Of a stretch of 64,000 nucleotides of DNA, positions 25,700 through 36,562 are shown piece after piece. The position numbers were made by a program, and so were the translations under genes. Within the stretch, counting starts at the first letter, position 1; each line of letters starts with the position of its first letter. Origin of the DNA: Hirsutella rhossiliensis (taxonomy: Eukaryota > Ascomycota > Sordariomycetes > Hypocreales > Ophiocordycipitaceae); NCBI RefSeq assembly GCF_020360975.1, contig NW_025408674.1:1-64000 (forward strand). Direction: 5' to 3'. The notes under the pieces were generated by a model, which searched no databases, was not told where the DNA came from, and worked only from the letters and a program-made list of their open reading frames with translations.

Positions 25700-25860
25700 T
25701 GCCGCATCAAACCAAACCTTGCCGCGTCGAACCTTGCCACGCTAAACCTTGCCACGCTAAACCTTGCCGCTCTAAACCTTGCCGCTCTAAACCTTGCCGC
25801 TCTAAACCTTGCCGCTCTAAACCTCGTCAATCTTTACTCGGCAGCTTTTAACCTCGCCGG
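25700..25860 (+). repeat. 15-bp minisatellite encoding pentapeptide-like repeats
   Basis: About nine copies of the 15-mer AACCTTGCCGCTCTA and close variants follow one another. Because 15 is a multiple of three, the plus frame (25547-25951) reads as NLAAL/NLATL units, similar in pattern to pentapeptide repeats. The enclosing 134-codon ORF has no other recognisable feature. The rest of 25360-26612 shows no gene. Confidence 0.7.
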
Positions 25861-26612
25861 TTCATACCTATTACTTCCTGTTGGGGACAGAATTGCCTAC
25901 ACAGCAAGGACAGTACGACGTATACGCTTGAAGGCCAGTGACTTATTGTGACCGCTTCGATTCGGTGCTGGTTGGATACTGCCCTTCGTAACCTGCCACC
26001 AGAGGCGGCCAAGAATACAACTGTGCTCTTTCGATGGCTTCGCATAAACCTGCAACATATATGGTAGAACTGCATGGTGGCCGGCCCGATACAAACCGGA
26101 GCGTGATACGGCTATACTTTGCACTCAGTACTACATGTTGATCTTGAAATAGCTCCCTCCTCCCATGGTTCTGTGAGGCGCACAAGCACAACGAAACAGA
26201 GAGTGAAGAACGGGAGCCAGTGATTCAATTGTTGATCTCTAAAGAACCTCCGACAGGAGCTTGTGGTTTTCCCTTGTTCCTTTATGCCCGACCACTGTAG
26301 AGACAGCCTCTGCCAGCGCATCGCAGCCCCCACTTCACTTTCGCTCCGTGGTTCCAATTAGAGTTCCCCACGTTCACAAGGGGAATAACCTTACGTAGCC
26401 AGAGGATATCTGCACAATTTGGTGTTCTCTTCCAAAGATTGCCATTGGAGCCTGAATGATCAGTGCCCCAGTTTTTTAGGCGTGCGACAGGTTCCCGCAC
26501 GTACGGTCGCTATTGAGTGACTTAATGATCGTAAAATGACTACAGTACAGTCCCAGGATGATGAGCTGATAGAATATACGCGAAGCACATATTCTTCAGC
26601 TCTGTCTTGGTC

Positions 26613-26770
26613 TTTTGTCAGACAGCAGTGTCCCACACTCGCACGTGACAGCGGTTGATCTTTGTGGCATTAGTCAATTGATGAGAATTATCTAAAGAAC
26701 AAGAAGCGACTGATGCCACAAAGATCAACCGCTGTCGCGTGCGAGGTGTGGACACTACTGTCCGACAAAA
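26613..26770. mobile_element. MITE-like inverted-repeat element
   Basis: The element is 158 bp with arms of about 62 bp (26613-26676 and 26706-26770). The arms share GCGGTTGATCTTTGTGGCAT and begin TTTTGTC. A spacer of about 30 bp separates them. No target duplication is evident. It would fold into a long hairpin. Confidence 0.65.
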
Positions 26771-26913
26771 CCTCACAATTATACCCAGCTGTACCGACAT
26801 TGCATAACTGTGGGGTAACTATGGTATAGCGAATGAACAAGCAGCGGCAAGATCGGAACGCTCATTCACTGTGCTGCCTAACAGGCAGCAAGCAGTTCGT
26901 AATGCCATATTAG

Positions 26914-27061
26914 TGATGGATTCGAACCTTCTAGGTGACGTCGTCATCTATGCTGCCTGGGTGGCAACATCGCCACTCAGCCCAAAATCACAAGTATAAG
27001 AAGCCAATTTTTCACCATCACTTAGATAGAGAATCAAGAGTCTTTCGTTGCCCGATTCACA
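26914..27061 (+). repeat. copia-like solo LTR or LTR fragment
   Basis: It begins TGATGGATTCGAACCTTCTA and ends GCCCGATTCACA, with GGTGGCAACATCGCCAC inside and a TATA-like AAGTATAAGAAG. A related sequence lies at 30998-31150. The lengths and TG...CA ends suit short copia LTRs. No flanking duplication was found. 27062-27383 shows no gene. Confidence 0.5.
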
Positions 27062-27383
27062 GGGGATCTCCTTCCCGATCGTTGCTCAGTCATCCATACT
27101 GTCCGTGCCTCTTGTTGTGTGACAAGCCCTGCAAGCAGCGTAAATGGTGCATAGCCGTCGTGTGGTGAAGTCATACCTTCGAAGAAGAGCAGGATTCATG
27201 TTACTGCGTATGTACCATTGGCTTATTCTGGCTGTGTTGCCTGGAATGCCCGGACCACTTGCTTAAATCACCTGTGTTGAAAACGCAGATCTTAGCAGGC
27301 AGTATGTACTACGGCATTAGGTAGTGAGCACAGCCGACATATAGACAAGATCATGGCGACCTTGAGCAGCAAATGGCTACTTA

Positions 27384-27758
27384 ATGTTGCAGAGCAAGGT
27401 TTTAAAGACCGCTATCCATGAAAAGACGGCGGCGAAAGCTCTGAAATCTAGACGGTCTACAATATCGGGAATGAATCCGGCATCGAAGCGAGACAGAACA
27501 TGGGACAATTTTTCAAGGGCGACGTCACGTATTATGAAGAGATGCCACCAAATAAGCCGTCGATATGATGCTGACGTCTACATACTTGTGCGACGAAAAC
27601 TTAAAACCTATGACTATAATTCTACGAACGATTCGTCTTTCCCAGCTACTATTGACCTCGTGGGTGGACCTGTTCGCAGACAAGTCCCAACGCTGATTGC
27701 CGATTCAGGAGAAGCTATATCCGCCTGCGGTGAGGAGAACGCCTTCGGATTTCAATAG
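27384..27758 (+). CDS. MADS-like (SRF-type) small protein, tentative
   Basis: A 124-codon ORF with MKRCHQISRRYDADVYILVR followed by RKLKTYDYNSTND and PATIDLVG. The order basic helix, DADV, short strand, aromatic-rich strand resembles the MADS fold, where the alpha-helix is followed by a DADVALI-type strand. Length is short and the N-terminal basic arm is weak. It could be a divergent, truncated family member or a chance ORF. 27759-28700 contains no other gene I can support. Confidence 0.35.
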   Translation: MLQSKVLKTAIHEKTAAKALKSRRSTISGMNPASKRDRTWDNFSRATSRIMKRCHQISRRYDADVYILVRRKLKTYDYNSTNDSSFPATIDLVGGPVRRQVPTLIADSGEAISACGEENAFGFQ

Positions 27759-28703
27759 GTCTGGCGATGGCAAAAAAGACGGCAGTGCTCCTCCAAGAGT
27801 CACAGGAGCCAAGTCAGACTGTCAAAGCGAAGAGGTTGCCTCAGAAAGGACAAACACTAGTATGCTTTAGTAGCTTATGAGAGCTTCCACCATTGATAAA
27901 CATGAGAGATCAAACACTTTGATAATTCGGCCGTAGCGTAGGTATGCCATTTTTCACCCAAGAGCGATAACCACCCATTGAGCGGGCTCTGGGTAGCGGA
28001 CAGTAGTGTAAGTCGCTTTGGCCACTTGAAGCCCTATAGTCGGGGTAGAGCTTGGAGAGTCGTTTCTTCTACCTTGTCAAACTTACGCCCTAAGAGATAG
28101 GTAGAGTCGTTGAGTAAAGCTTGTTGACTCTACTGAGGCGGAAGAAATGCGTTGAAGTTTGAAGTCAGCAACTCCGTACATGAGCACCAACATCGTTTCA
28201 TGGGCAAATTTTGCCCTCGTCTCCCTCTCGAAGTTGACTTACGCGAGCGAGTCATATCGACATATTCTTCAGGGACAGAACGCGCCTTGCAAGTTGTACT
28301 GTTACCTACATGACTTCAACAGAACACCATTTTGGTTCACTCTGTTCCAGTGTCCGCATGAAGGTAGAATGATCCTTCCTCAACCTCGCAGGCTATGTCG
28401 AATCGTACGAGTTTCGGGTACAGCTTTCCTCGCCGCGGCTCGTGCCAGGGCGCCCAACGACGGACTATTCTAAAGGTGACGTTTATGGGGTATGTGGTCC
28501 GGTGATCTTACCTGGGCGAGCTGCTTCCCGGGCGCGCACTGAGACTGGGTGCTTGCTCCTACTCTGCTGCAGCTTTGCGATGCAACTCAACTCGGGGCAG
28601 GAGAAGCGATGCTCGTGGAGGAAGAGGAGGGCTGGTGACCAGACCAGTGAGAGGGAAGAGAGTGGAGAGTGGAAAGGGACAAGGGGGCTGTTGGCATTGC
28701 CGG

Positions 28704-28758
28704 CTTGTCCCCGGCTTGTCCCCGGCTTGTCCCCAGCTTGTCCCCAGCTTGTCCCTTA
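28704..28758 (+). repeat. 11-bp tandem repeat
   Basis: Five copies of CCGGCTTGTCC/CCAGCTTGTCC in tandem. It lies in GC-rich sequence upstream of the chromo-like gene. Confidence 0.7.
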
Positions 28759-28901
28759 CCGCCCACGACTCTCAAGGTGGGTGGAAGGGCTGCGCCTTGG
28801 GAAGGAGGCACTGATACGTCACAGTGATGACTTCGGCAAAGCTGGCCCCCGTCTTCCTCTTCTCGTTACTCAATAGCTGAGGGCATGGGGGGCTCAGATT
28901 G

Positions 28902-28908
28902 TCTATAA
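28902..28908 (+). promoter_or_regulatory. TATA box upstream of chromo-like gene
   Basis: TATAAAT lies about 90 bp before ATG 28996, in a pyrimidine-rich leader containing ACACTTTTCTTCC. Position and context suit a fungal core promoter. Confidence 0.45.
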
Positions 28909-28995
28909 ATGGGTCACGGATTCCCCATTCCCCGGATTCCTCACCATCTAACACTTTTCTTCCATATCTTTGTTTCCTACGTGACCACTGTGAAG

Positions 28996-29874
28996 ATGGA
29001 CCGGATAACTCTGAAGAAGACATACCGCTGGCCCTCCGAGTCAAGGTCACTCATCCCACCATTCTGCAGTCACGTGGAACTTCCCGTCCTCGACCCCGTC
29101 TCCCTCGCCGTCCAGTTCAAGGAGCTGCAACTCTGGCTCCAGCAGCAAATCAGGAAGCACAAGTGAACCCATTCAGACCATCTCGGAGCCTGATGAAACC
29201 CCCGACGTCAAGTTTGGCGTTCCCGTTGTCAATTCGACGGGCCCAGAGACATTGATGCAGGGGACAACCTCATGCCTCGCGCAATCCCCAGCACCTACCA
29301 TAGGCCCAACAATGGACGCCAACCGTCTTCAGTCTCTTTCCTCAGAGTGCGAAAGGGTCGTCAGTGAGCAAACTAAGACACATCAGCGTAGCGTTTTGGC
29401 AAATCAAGGTATTATGAGTTCTCTCGCAGACAACCTGCACTTGCAGTTCTTACAGTATTTTGCAGAGAACGTAATGATCGAGCCTGAGTGCCCATCACAC
29501 GCAGCAGGTGCTTCCCGAAGCGATCACAGTTTGTAAAAGTCCGAGGTAACCAAGCCGCGCCGAAGCAGGCGTAAGAGGAAGTCTGCGCCACGCGCTGCTG
29601 CTTCTGTTTCGTATCGTGTTCAAAAGAAGCGCATTGCGACTTGCACCACTCAGGAATACGACTTTTTACGCTTGGGGGAGGTACGAAAGGCATGGAACGG
29701 ATCCATCGAATATAAGGTCATTTGGAAGCCAACCTGGGCGTCTACTGACGATCTCCGGGGCAAACGGGCCTTGGAAGAGGCCGAAGAGCTCGTCGTGGAT
29801 GAGTTCGGTCAGGTAGTGTGGGAAAAGGAGATGGGAAGATCGGGCCATTTCGGCATGGATACCAAGTCCGAATA
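28996..29874 (+). pseudogene. chromo-like protein with one in-frame stop
   Basis: From about 29011 to 29874 one frame is open except for a single TAA at 29534-29536. Before it lies a Ser/Pro-rich region and a helical segment (LQSLSSECERVVSEQTKTHQ). After it come a nuclear-localisation stretch (KPRRSRRKRK, about 29555-29585) and a terminal domain with EYKVIWKPTW...ALEEAEELVVDEF, the strand-strand-helix pattern of chromo domains. The ATG at 28996 is in a different frame, so a small intron or frameshift near 29010 is needed. TAA could come from CAA by a CpA-to-TpA change, the RIP context. No neighbouring gene is functionally linked. Confidence 0.5.
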
Positions 29875-31560
29875 GAATATGTCACACAGGGTACATCAGC
29901 CTCCAACAGACTGAAACCCTGACTCGCACAGTAGTCACCAGCTTAACAGTCACAGAACCTTCCATCAGGTTCTAGTTTGTTCACTCGCATCGCCTATAAA
30001 GATGCAGCCCATGCTACGCTCTAGATAGAAGTTAGAAGAATCAAGAGTCTTCCAGTCCCTGATCTTTATGCTCACTTGCTCATCCTCCGTGCGATAGAAT
30101 ATCTAGGTTATGCCGAGACAACCCTATCTTCGCTCCTTTGCCTTGTACCAACAGCAATGACTAAGAGGATCCGAACAATAGGAAGTTCTTGAAAAATATC
30201 AACGGGGTTGTTGTTGACTTGATATGAGACATGGACCAAGACATGTTTAGGCAGCACTTACAAGTGGTGAGTCACTGGATAGTGGCACGGACGTGCCACT
30301 ATGTATATATGTATGTTGAGAGCTGTCAGACAGAATTGAATAGAAGTAAGTTCAATCGCAACAGTTGTTGCCTCGGCGATGGGCTCCTGCGTTTTTGTAT
30401 CATTTTTTCGCGCAGCGCGTTAAACAAATGTTTTGAAAGCCAAATAAATTATCGCTGCCATTTCTTACCCGACAGATGGCTATTTACCTTCGTTCAATTA
30501 GTCTCTAGTATCACTTCTTGGAACTGAGAATTATGGGGTGGAATAAGCCTAATAAAGACAGGCCAGGCCGTTGGCCCGCTTCCGTCGCTGGGCCCAACTA
30601 CTGATTTTTGCCTCGGTGTCATCCTTGTTTCCCACCACCACCCGTGTCTGGTCCCAACGGCACCGCTTTTTTAGATGTATTTGGAGTAGGGGAAGGAAAC
30701 CCGCCGTCCTCTCCGGGCTCATCCCTGCTAAAGTACGGTTCCTTGCAATAGTAGCGAGTCCGAATTGGCGATCTCCTAAAGCCTTACGACGCTGGAGAGA
30801 AGCGTGAGGTTCTTTTCGTTTGCGCTCCGTCGTGAGAAATTCCTCAGAATATCGTCGTGCTCAACGGCCCAAGTGCCAAGCTTCTCAGCCTCGTCATGCC
30901 ATAACGCAGGCAGGGGTCCTGCGCGGAGGGCTTGTAGAACTGTTGGATGAACTGCGCAATAATGTCGCTGTCACATTACTAAGGATTAAAGCGATGGTGT
31001 TGAACGTTCTAGATAACAACGTCACCTAAGCAGCCTAGGTGGCAAGTGGCAACATCGCCACCTAAGGCAAAACAAAGCACTACTGGTATAAAAGCAAACT
31101 TCTTACCATCATTTAGACAGACAATCAATAATCCTTTTCACCCACTGCAACCTGTCAGTTTTAACTGACAAGAACGAAAGCGAAACCTGCGCGACGGCGG
31201 TGCGGTGAGGTATCGTGTCGTCAACATCCATTGCGTCTTGATCCGGAAGGGTCTGAATGCGACACTATAGTTAGTTAGTAGCTTGTTTGGTTGAAACTTC
31301 ACGTCCTGCCAGTTCGGAGCAGTAAGGCGTTGAGAAGCAGGAACGAAAAAGATACAAAGGCTATAAGCCTGCAGCGAAGAGCCTGGTGATGGTCCTGCGA
31401 GGCCAAGTGTCTCGAAGATGCGAGGTGAGTCTGCCAAGTCAGCCTAGCGTACACTAACAACTGACACAGACGGAGATCGGGAGCGTACAGTAGGTAATAA
31501 TGTTGACGCCGGGGAAGTTCTGGCATACCAAGAGCAACATGCCAACGGAGACGCGGTTAC
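29875..31560. other. gene-poor spacer
   Basis: No supported gene. It contains a perfect inverted repeat AGTGGCACG-GACGTGCCACT near 30283-30302, and an AAGAATCAAGAGTCTT motif at about 30036 that also occurs in the copia-like LTR at about 27031. Small ORFs here look random. Confidence 0.5.
30998..31150 (+). repeat. copia-like LTR remnant related to 26914-27061
   Basis: It starts TGTTGAACGTTCTAGATAAC and shares GTGGCAACATCGCCACC, a TATAAAAGCAAA box and CCATCATTTAGACAGA with the other copy. The 3' boundary is unclear. Confidence 0.45.
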
Positions 31561-32500
31561 CCCCTTTGGAAGGGGCGCTTAAACATCTCGTGGAACGTCA
31601 TGCGGTTCGCCGTGCGCTCCTCGACCTACTGGTGGATCTCGGAGAGCTCGCCTCGGATGTATTGGGGGTCGGCGGGCAGGGCGCGGAGGCCGACGAACAC
31701 TTTCTCTGCCTCTCCCCAACGGTCGTGGTTCGCCAGCCATCGCAGCGATTCGGGGCATTTCAGCATGCCCAAGAGAAGGAGGGCACCGCGGACGAGCCGC
31801 AGGCCAAGGGGAACGATCCACTGGGCGGCCTTGAACGAGGAGGTCACAGGCGCAGTTGATCTTTGACGTGTCAGAATCACCACTGCCGCTCTGTGCTTTG
31901 CTTTCCTGAGTCTTACCCAGAATCCTAGCATGTCACCTCCCTGAGACGTAATCTCCGTCTCCGCAATATACACGGGCACAATCAGCGGCGATGCCCTGAT
32001 TCCAAGACCGGCAACGGCACATCCGACAATGAGCATGGCGAGCAAGCCGTTGCCGCCGTCGTGAACACACCGCCGGTGACGAAGACAGTCGCGGCGACAA
32101 AGATGGCCTTTCTCCGACCAAATTTTCTAGGCGAGTGGGAAGGTCAGCTGCGAGCCGAAGAAGAACCCGGTTTGGAACGTGGACACGATGTTGCCTCACA
32201 GAGTGTCACGATACGTGCCCAACGCTGAGAGGAGACCAATGTCGAGGCGGAACGAGTCTAGAGCCATGGTGTCCGAAATAACAGACGTGTCGTAGCCCAC
32301 TGATGGATGCATTGGTACGTGCGGAATTGTTAGCAACACTCTTCAGGCGCGCGCAGTCTTAGGCGAATTACTGGCGATGGCGGACATGGAGGCAATGTTG
32401 GCCATCATATGGATGCACCAGTTGCGCACACTCTTCGGGTCGTTGGTCTCGCCGGTGTGGAGGTCGAAGCCCATGCTTGCCTGATACCTTGCGGGCTTGG
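31561..32500 (-). pseudogene. MFS sugar transporter, decayed
   Basis: Minus-strand segments in different frames match the order of a fungal hexose/quinate-type permease. MGFDLHTGETNDPKSV lies near 32470, GYDTSVISDTMALDSF (membrane segment 1) near 32290, VAATVFVTGGVFTTAA near 32090, and AVAGLGIRASPLIVPVYIAE near 31990. QWIVPLGLRLVRGALLLLGM with PESLRWLA follows near 31790-31730. The conserved PESPRWL motif after segment 6 is recognisable as PESLRWLA. Frame breaks, deletions and the missing second half (segments 7-12) make it non-functional. It would have acted in sugar uptake at the plasma membrane. Confidence 0.7.
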
Positions 32501-33469
32501 GAGTTGGAGTGGAGAGGTACTAATCTGGGACTTCCTATAGAGAGGGACTGTGGGTGATTGTCAGTGGGCCATCCAGTCTCGGTGGCGATGGATGAGGTCA
32601 TATAGTGCAACCTCGTGGAGGTTCATGCCTCTGAGTCGGTGTCAGGTCGGAAGAAGAAGGTTCTTCTGTCGTCGTGTCATCCGCTGGCGTGGGTGAGATG
32701 GACGGGCCAACCTAAGACCCGGCGACCTTGGACGACAACCATGTCGTGACACACTCTGATAATCCTTCAGGTCGAGTCACTCTACGTTTGGGGTACATCC
32801 GAAGAACGAACTGAAGCCACCTTGCTTCGTCAAGACCCAGTTCGTCGTCCCGTCCCCCGCGGAGGCCCGTGGGGCCTCAACGAGGAAAGTATAGCAGCCC
32901 GGAGGGGGTTCGGAACTGAGGATTGAACCTTGTGTGGCAAAATAAAACTATGGAGGGATTGGGCCGGCTCCAACTCCTCTCAGACGATGCAATGGAATGC
33001 TGGTGAACCCAAGTGGTTCGCGGATGATTGTAGGGCCAAATTACCAGCTGTCGCACAAGTTCGGGGGAGAAGGTTGGGTACAGAAAACGCGGGGTGTCAC
33101 TCCTAGACACTTCCGCCGATCATGGATGCCTAGGTTCCTGTTACCGTACCTGCGGCCGATTCTGGCTTCACAACAGTGCAGCAAGTCCTCTATCTTAGGC
33201 GACTGACAGCACCCTCATTTCTGGCTGCTTGGTAGTACTGAGCTATAAGGACTGCACCCCTTTTTGATAAGCAACATTGTCTTCACTGCAGCCAGAAAGT
33301 GAACTGGCGCCGAGTAGCATTGCTGCCCCAAACCAGACAGCAGCGGAAGGGTGTAGGAGCGACACCCCGCAACTCGTCTCTACAACAGTTGGTAATCCGG
33401 TCATGCCAACCACTCCGCCAATCTCTTGGCTTCACCATCACTCTATCGTGGGGTTGCAACAATTCTCCG

Positions 33470-35358
33470 CTATGACCAGCGCGTCATTCTCTTGCCAATC
33501 CATCCGAAAGCTTGCTTGTCAGTCGCACCTCGTCGACATCCCTGGCCGTGTTCGCGGCCGCCCCTTGGTCTGGAGAACCTGGAGTGGATTGATACTGTTG
33601 ATCCGCGCTGCGGCAGTCCCTGACGTCGCCGTGATCAGCAGACGATTCGAAAGGCTCCACCTACTGAACAACTCAACGAATGCCTCGATGATTTGCGACT
33701 CACCGGTCCCGCCCTCGAAACCGCCGACGAACTGGCAGAACTGGTGGCATATGATTGAGAAAGCGATCGACTGCGTTTTGTCAGCCGTGTTGCCAACTCT
33801 CTGCCCGTCGCCGAGAAAGGGCTGATAGGCCAAATTGGGCTTGCATTCCCGCCTCTGCGTCGTCTGCGGTCTCATCGAAGTCAAGTCGGCCGTCGCCATT
33901 TCGACATCGTCCTCCCCGTGGCCGGCCATGACTCTCCGCGATGCAGCGCAGCGCGGCGGTCGCCTTCCCGGACCACGGTTATATCTTGTAACGGTATGCC
34001 ATGGATCATCCTCTCCCTCTCCTTCGAAGCACTCATCTGCTGCGACTTGATGGCCCTGACCTGATTTTGCGGTGGTAGTGCGGCCCCGGAAAATACCCGC
34101 CCCTACATACTTATCCGTCTCGCCCCACGTTCGGGTGCCTCCATGGCGTAGTGGTGACACGTCTGGAGCCTCTGCGTCGCAGAAGGGTCGGTTCGAAGCC
34201 GGCTGGAGGCACCCCTGGTGAAACAGGGCACACCCGGGTTCCCGCCCGTCAACAGGGAACAGCGTCATGAGAAAACACAATCGGCGTACCAACCACCATC
34301 AATGACTAACACAACCACGCTTCAACTTCGACACATCGCGCTTCAGTTGCTGGGAATAGGATGCTGAACACTTGGAGAAATTGACCTTCAAGCAGGTCTG
34401 TCATGGAGCAAAACAGTGGTACGGTTGGCGCAGCGTAAGATGATCTGTGGGGCTTGGGAGTCAAGGAACAAACGTGCGGAACTGTACTCTAGACTGTGTA
34501 AAGGCCTTATAGGGACCTCCCTCCGGGCGAAATAAATCCTACCTACCTACCACGTTCGGGTAACCACGGCGGGCTCCAGCTCGGCCGTCGAGCACAGCAC
34601 GGATTGTTGGAACCGACAGAGCTGTTGCATCATCGCCATGAGCTCGGCGACTTAGCCGCCATCTAATTCGAGTCCACTGCACCTCGGACAACGTCGATCA
34701 GCCGCGTTGCGTTTCCGATGCTGTTAGACTGATACATCACTGTAGATTCTGCGCCCGCATCGTCCGTCCCCACGTGTCCGACCGTCGGATGGCCATCTCC
34801 GGAGGAGGATGCCCATCGCTTGGCGTCGCGTTCTGCGTCCTCGGCTGGTCGTCGAAGCAGTTGCACGTTATTGATGAGACATCCTATTCTCGGAGCCAGC
34901 GCCTTTCGCGCCCGCGCCCGGATGCTGTTGATGTCGCCCATTTCTTCGCACAGGAAGAACTCCCATGGTACAAAGAAGTTAGCGCAAGCTGCTGCACGGC
35001 TGCCTTTCAATGGTGAAAAAAAATTGGGATCTCCCATATCCGCCGGCGAAACGGTTTCCGCACAATCCCCCGATGACACGAATCCTCATCGTCGTGGGCA
35101 AAGTCCCTGCTCAGGTATTTGAAGGCGGACGGTGGCCTGCTTTCCCGGCCGCCTGAGCACCTGAACCCAACGTCTTCCTGGCGGTCGCCCATCCTCGACA
35201 GGGCCTCTCCCAACCTGCACAGCTCCCGTCGTTGCTATCGCGTTTGAGTCTGACGAGCGATACGTAGTCGTACAGGTACAGGCCTAGCAGGAGCTCTCCA
35301 CGGTGCTGATATGCCTTGACGTGGGAGCTCCTGAGGCCTGCTTCTTCGACGACGATCG
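33470..35358 (-). pseudogene. Helitron fragment of a second family
   Basis: Read on the minus strand, it starts near 35358 with KAYQHRGELLLGLYLYDYVS, which corresponds to DAYAYRGYVLQDLCLYDYMS of copy B. It continues with FFVPWEFFLCEEMGDIN (about 34970; copy B LFVPWENFISESQGDI) and the helicase start GGTGESQIIEAFVELF near 33690. The Walker A lysine is Glu (GGTGES) and the Walker B region reads LVIAEN instead of LVIDEV, after which similarity stops. The Rep part is absent. Divergence from copies A and B shows a different Helitron family. A SINE sits inside it. Confidence 0.75.
34137..34549 (+). mobile_element. tRNA-derived SINE with 12-bp target duplication
   Basis: The 413-bp insertion starts with a tRNA-like head. 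The 5' GCCTCCA pairs with TGGAGGC, the A box TGGCGTAGTGG is at 34144-34154, and the B box GGTTCGAAGCC is at 34190-34200, within a 17-nt T arm GTCGG-TTCGAAG-CCGGC. The anticodon arm does not fold properly, so it is not a working tRNA. The 3' end is AAATAAATCCTACCTACCTA. Both sides carry the identical 12-mer CCACGTTCGGGT (34125-34136 and 34550-34561). Such head, tail and duplication define a LINE-mobilised SINE. Confidence 0.85.
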
Positions 35359-35640
35359 ACCCATCCAGGATCATCTGCCAAGCCTCTCGCTGCGAGCCGT
35401 TGTAGAAGCCTGTTTTTGAACACTCCGTTATATGCGCCCTTACGTCGAAGCTCACAAGACCAAGCACTTTTCCCATTCGCCATGTTTTGTAAATGTTCTC
35501 TTGTAGGAGCACGAGAGCCTGCTCTGCGGAACCCCTCTTCCTGGCTCCAAAGCGGTTAGTAGGCAACAGCCCAAACGTTTCCATCGGAAAGGAAATCCGC
35601 TCGGCCATCACCGCCTCCAGAAGTGTCGCGAAGCACGTCT
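35359..35640 (-). pseudogene. Tad/CgT1-like LINE reverse transcriptase fragment
   Basis: Minus-strand reading gives ATLLEAVMAERISF, GLLPTNRFGARKRGSAEQAL, then LVSFDV and KGAYNGVFKNRLLQRLAARG in a shifted frame. These are RT motifs 0-A of fungal Tad-clade LINEs. The sequence ends abruptly at about 35359, where the Helitron fragment begins, and at about 35640 on the other side. It is only ~90 codons long. Confidence 0.7.
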
Positions 35641-35995
35641 GAGATCTTGAGCTCAGGGTGACCATAAGGGTATACAGCTAAGGGCCCTGACAGGCTAGAC
35701 AGAAAGGCAGCCTGCAGAGAGTTCTGAGGCTGCAGAAGGCTATTAGGAGACCGCATTAGGCAGCCACACAAGCTGTAGAGAGACTGCATATACGGGTGAA
35801 GCTGAAAGAGCCCTCGGCGACTAGGGAAAGTCAGTATGCAAAGGGGGCTGGGAAAGGAGCCCGGCCCCTAGATATTGTACCTATACAACTGAGAAGGGGA
35901 TATCAATAGGGAACCAAGGGATATAAATAGGGAGCCTAGAAGAGGGCATTGAAAAGGAGGACGCAGACACAAGGAAATACAACACATCACCCCTA
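35641..35995. other. promoter- or LTR-like spacer
   Basis: No gene. It has repeated GGGATATCAATAGGGAACC / GGGATATAAATAGGGAGCC blocks (about 35897-35937) including a TATAAATA box, and CTGCAGA-rich sequence. It may be the promoter of the following MULE fragment or part of an LTR. Confidence 0.35.
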
Positions 35996-36562
35996 TTGTT
36001 ACACAATCAATGCCCACTTGCATGCTCTCTTCGTGAGAAGAAGACTCCAAATGGGAGGGTCAAAATAGTGTGCGCCCGCGACCGGAACAGACTGCCACCG
36101 ACCGACACAGTCGAACGAGCACGCCAAACCTCTAGTCGCAAAACGGGTTGCAAGTTCTCAATATTAGCTAAAGAGTCACTAGATGGACACACTTGGACTC
36201 TCAGCCATCGACCAGACAAGGAGTGCGCTGAGCACAACCACTCACCAAGCGGGGACCCGTCGGCACACCCAGTGCATCGCCGACTCGAAGAGCGCGACGC
36301 TACCAATATTTCAGATCTTGTGGCGTCTGGTAGTGCTCCTCGGGATATCATAACATATCTTCATAGCCATTCGAGTACTCTTGCCGGCCAACAAGACATT
36401 TATAATTGGATTGCGGCGACGAGAAGAGACCTACATCAAGGCCAGAGCAGCATCCAAACACTGGTTGGTCAGCTGCATAATGAGGGCTTCTGGTGCCGGG
36501 TTCGAAAAGATGTAGACAATCGTTTGACAGGCATATTTTTCGCCCACCCGGACTCTGTTGCA
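35996..36562 (+). pseudogene. MULE transposase N-terminal fragment
   Basis: The reading frame contains a FAR1-type zinc region (TGCKFSILAKESLDG...CAEHNHSPSG), then the helical linker SGSAPRDIITYLHSHSS and QSSIQTLVGQLHNEGFWCRV, ending at IFFAHPDSVA. In complete relatives the DDE core follows directly after this point. Here the sequence switches at about 36562 to minus-strand LINE sequence, so the core is lost. The family differs from the MULEs at 1-1075 and 18842-21658. Confidence 0.7.

Noticed and set aside
25700..25860. CRISPR-like array
   Set aside because: The repeats are contiguous 15-mers without spacers, and the DNA is eukaryotic.
28442..28876. 144-codon ORF over the 11-bp repeats
   Set aside because: Much of it is translated tandem repeat; no domain or start context supports it.
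31500..31859. Plus-strand ORF over the transporter remnant
   Set aside because: It is the antisense shadow of recognisable MFS transporter segments.
34137..34208. A functional tRNA gene
   Set aside because: A and B boxes and the acceptor and T stems pair, but no proper 5-bp anticodon stem with a 7-nt loop can be formed, and the unit is flanked by a 12-bp duplication and a repeat tail, so it is the head of a SINE.
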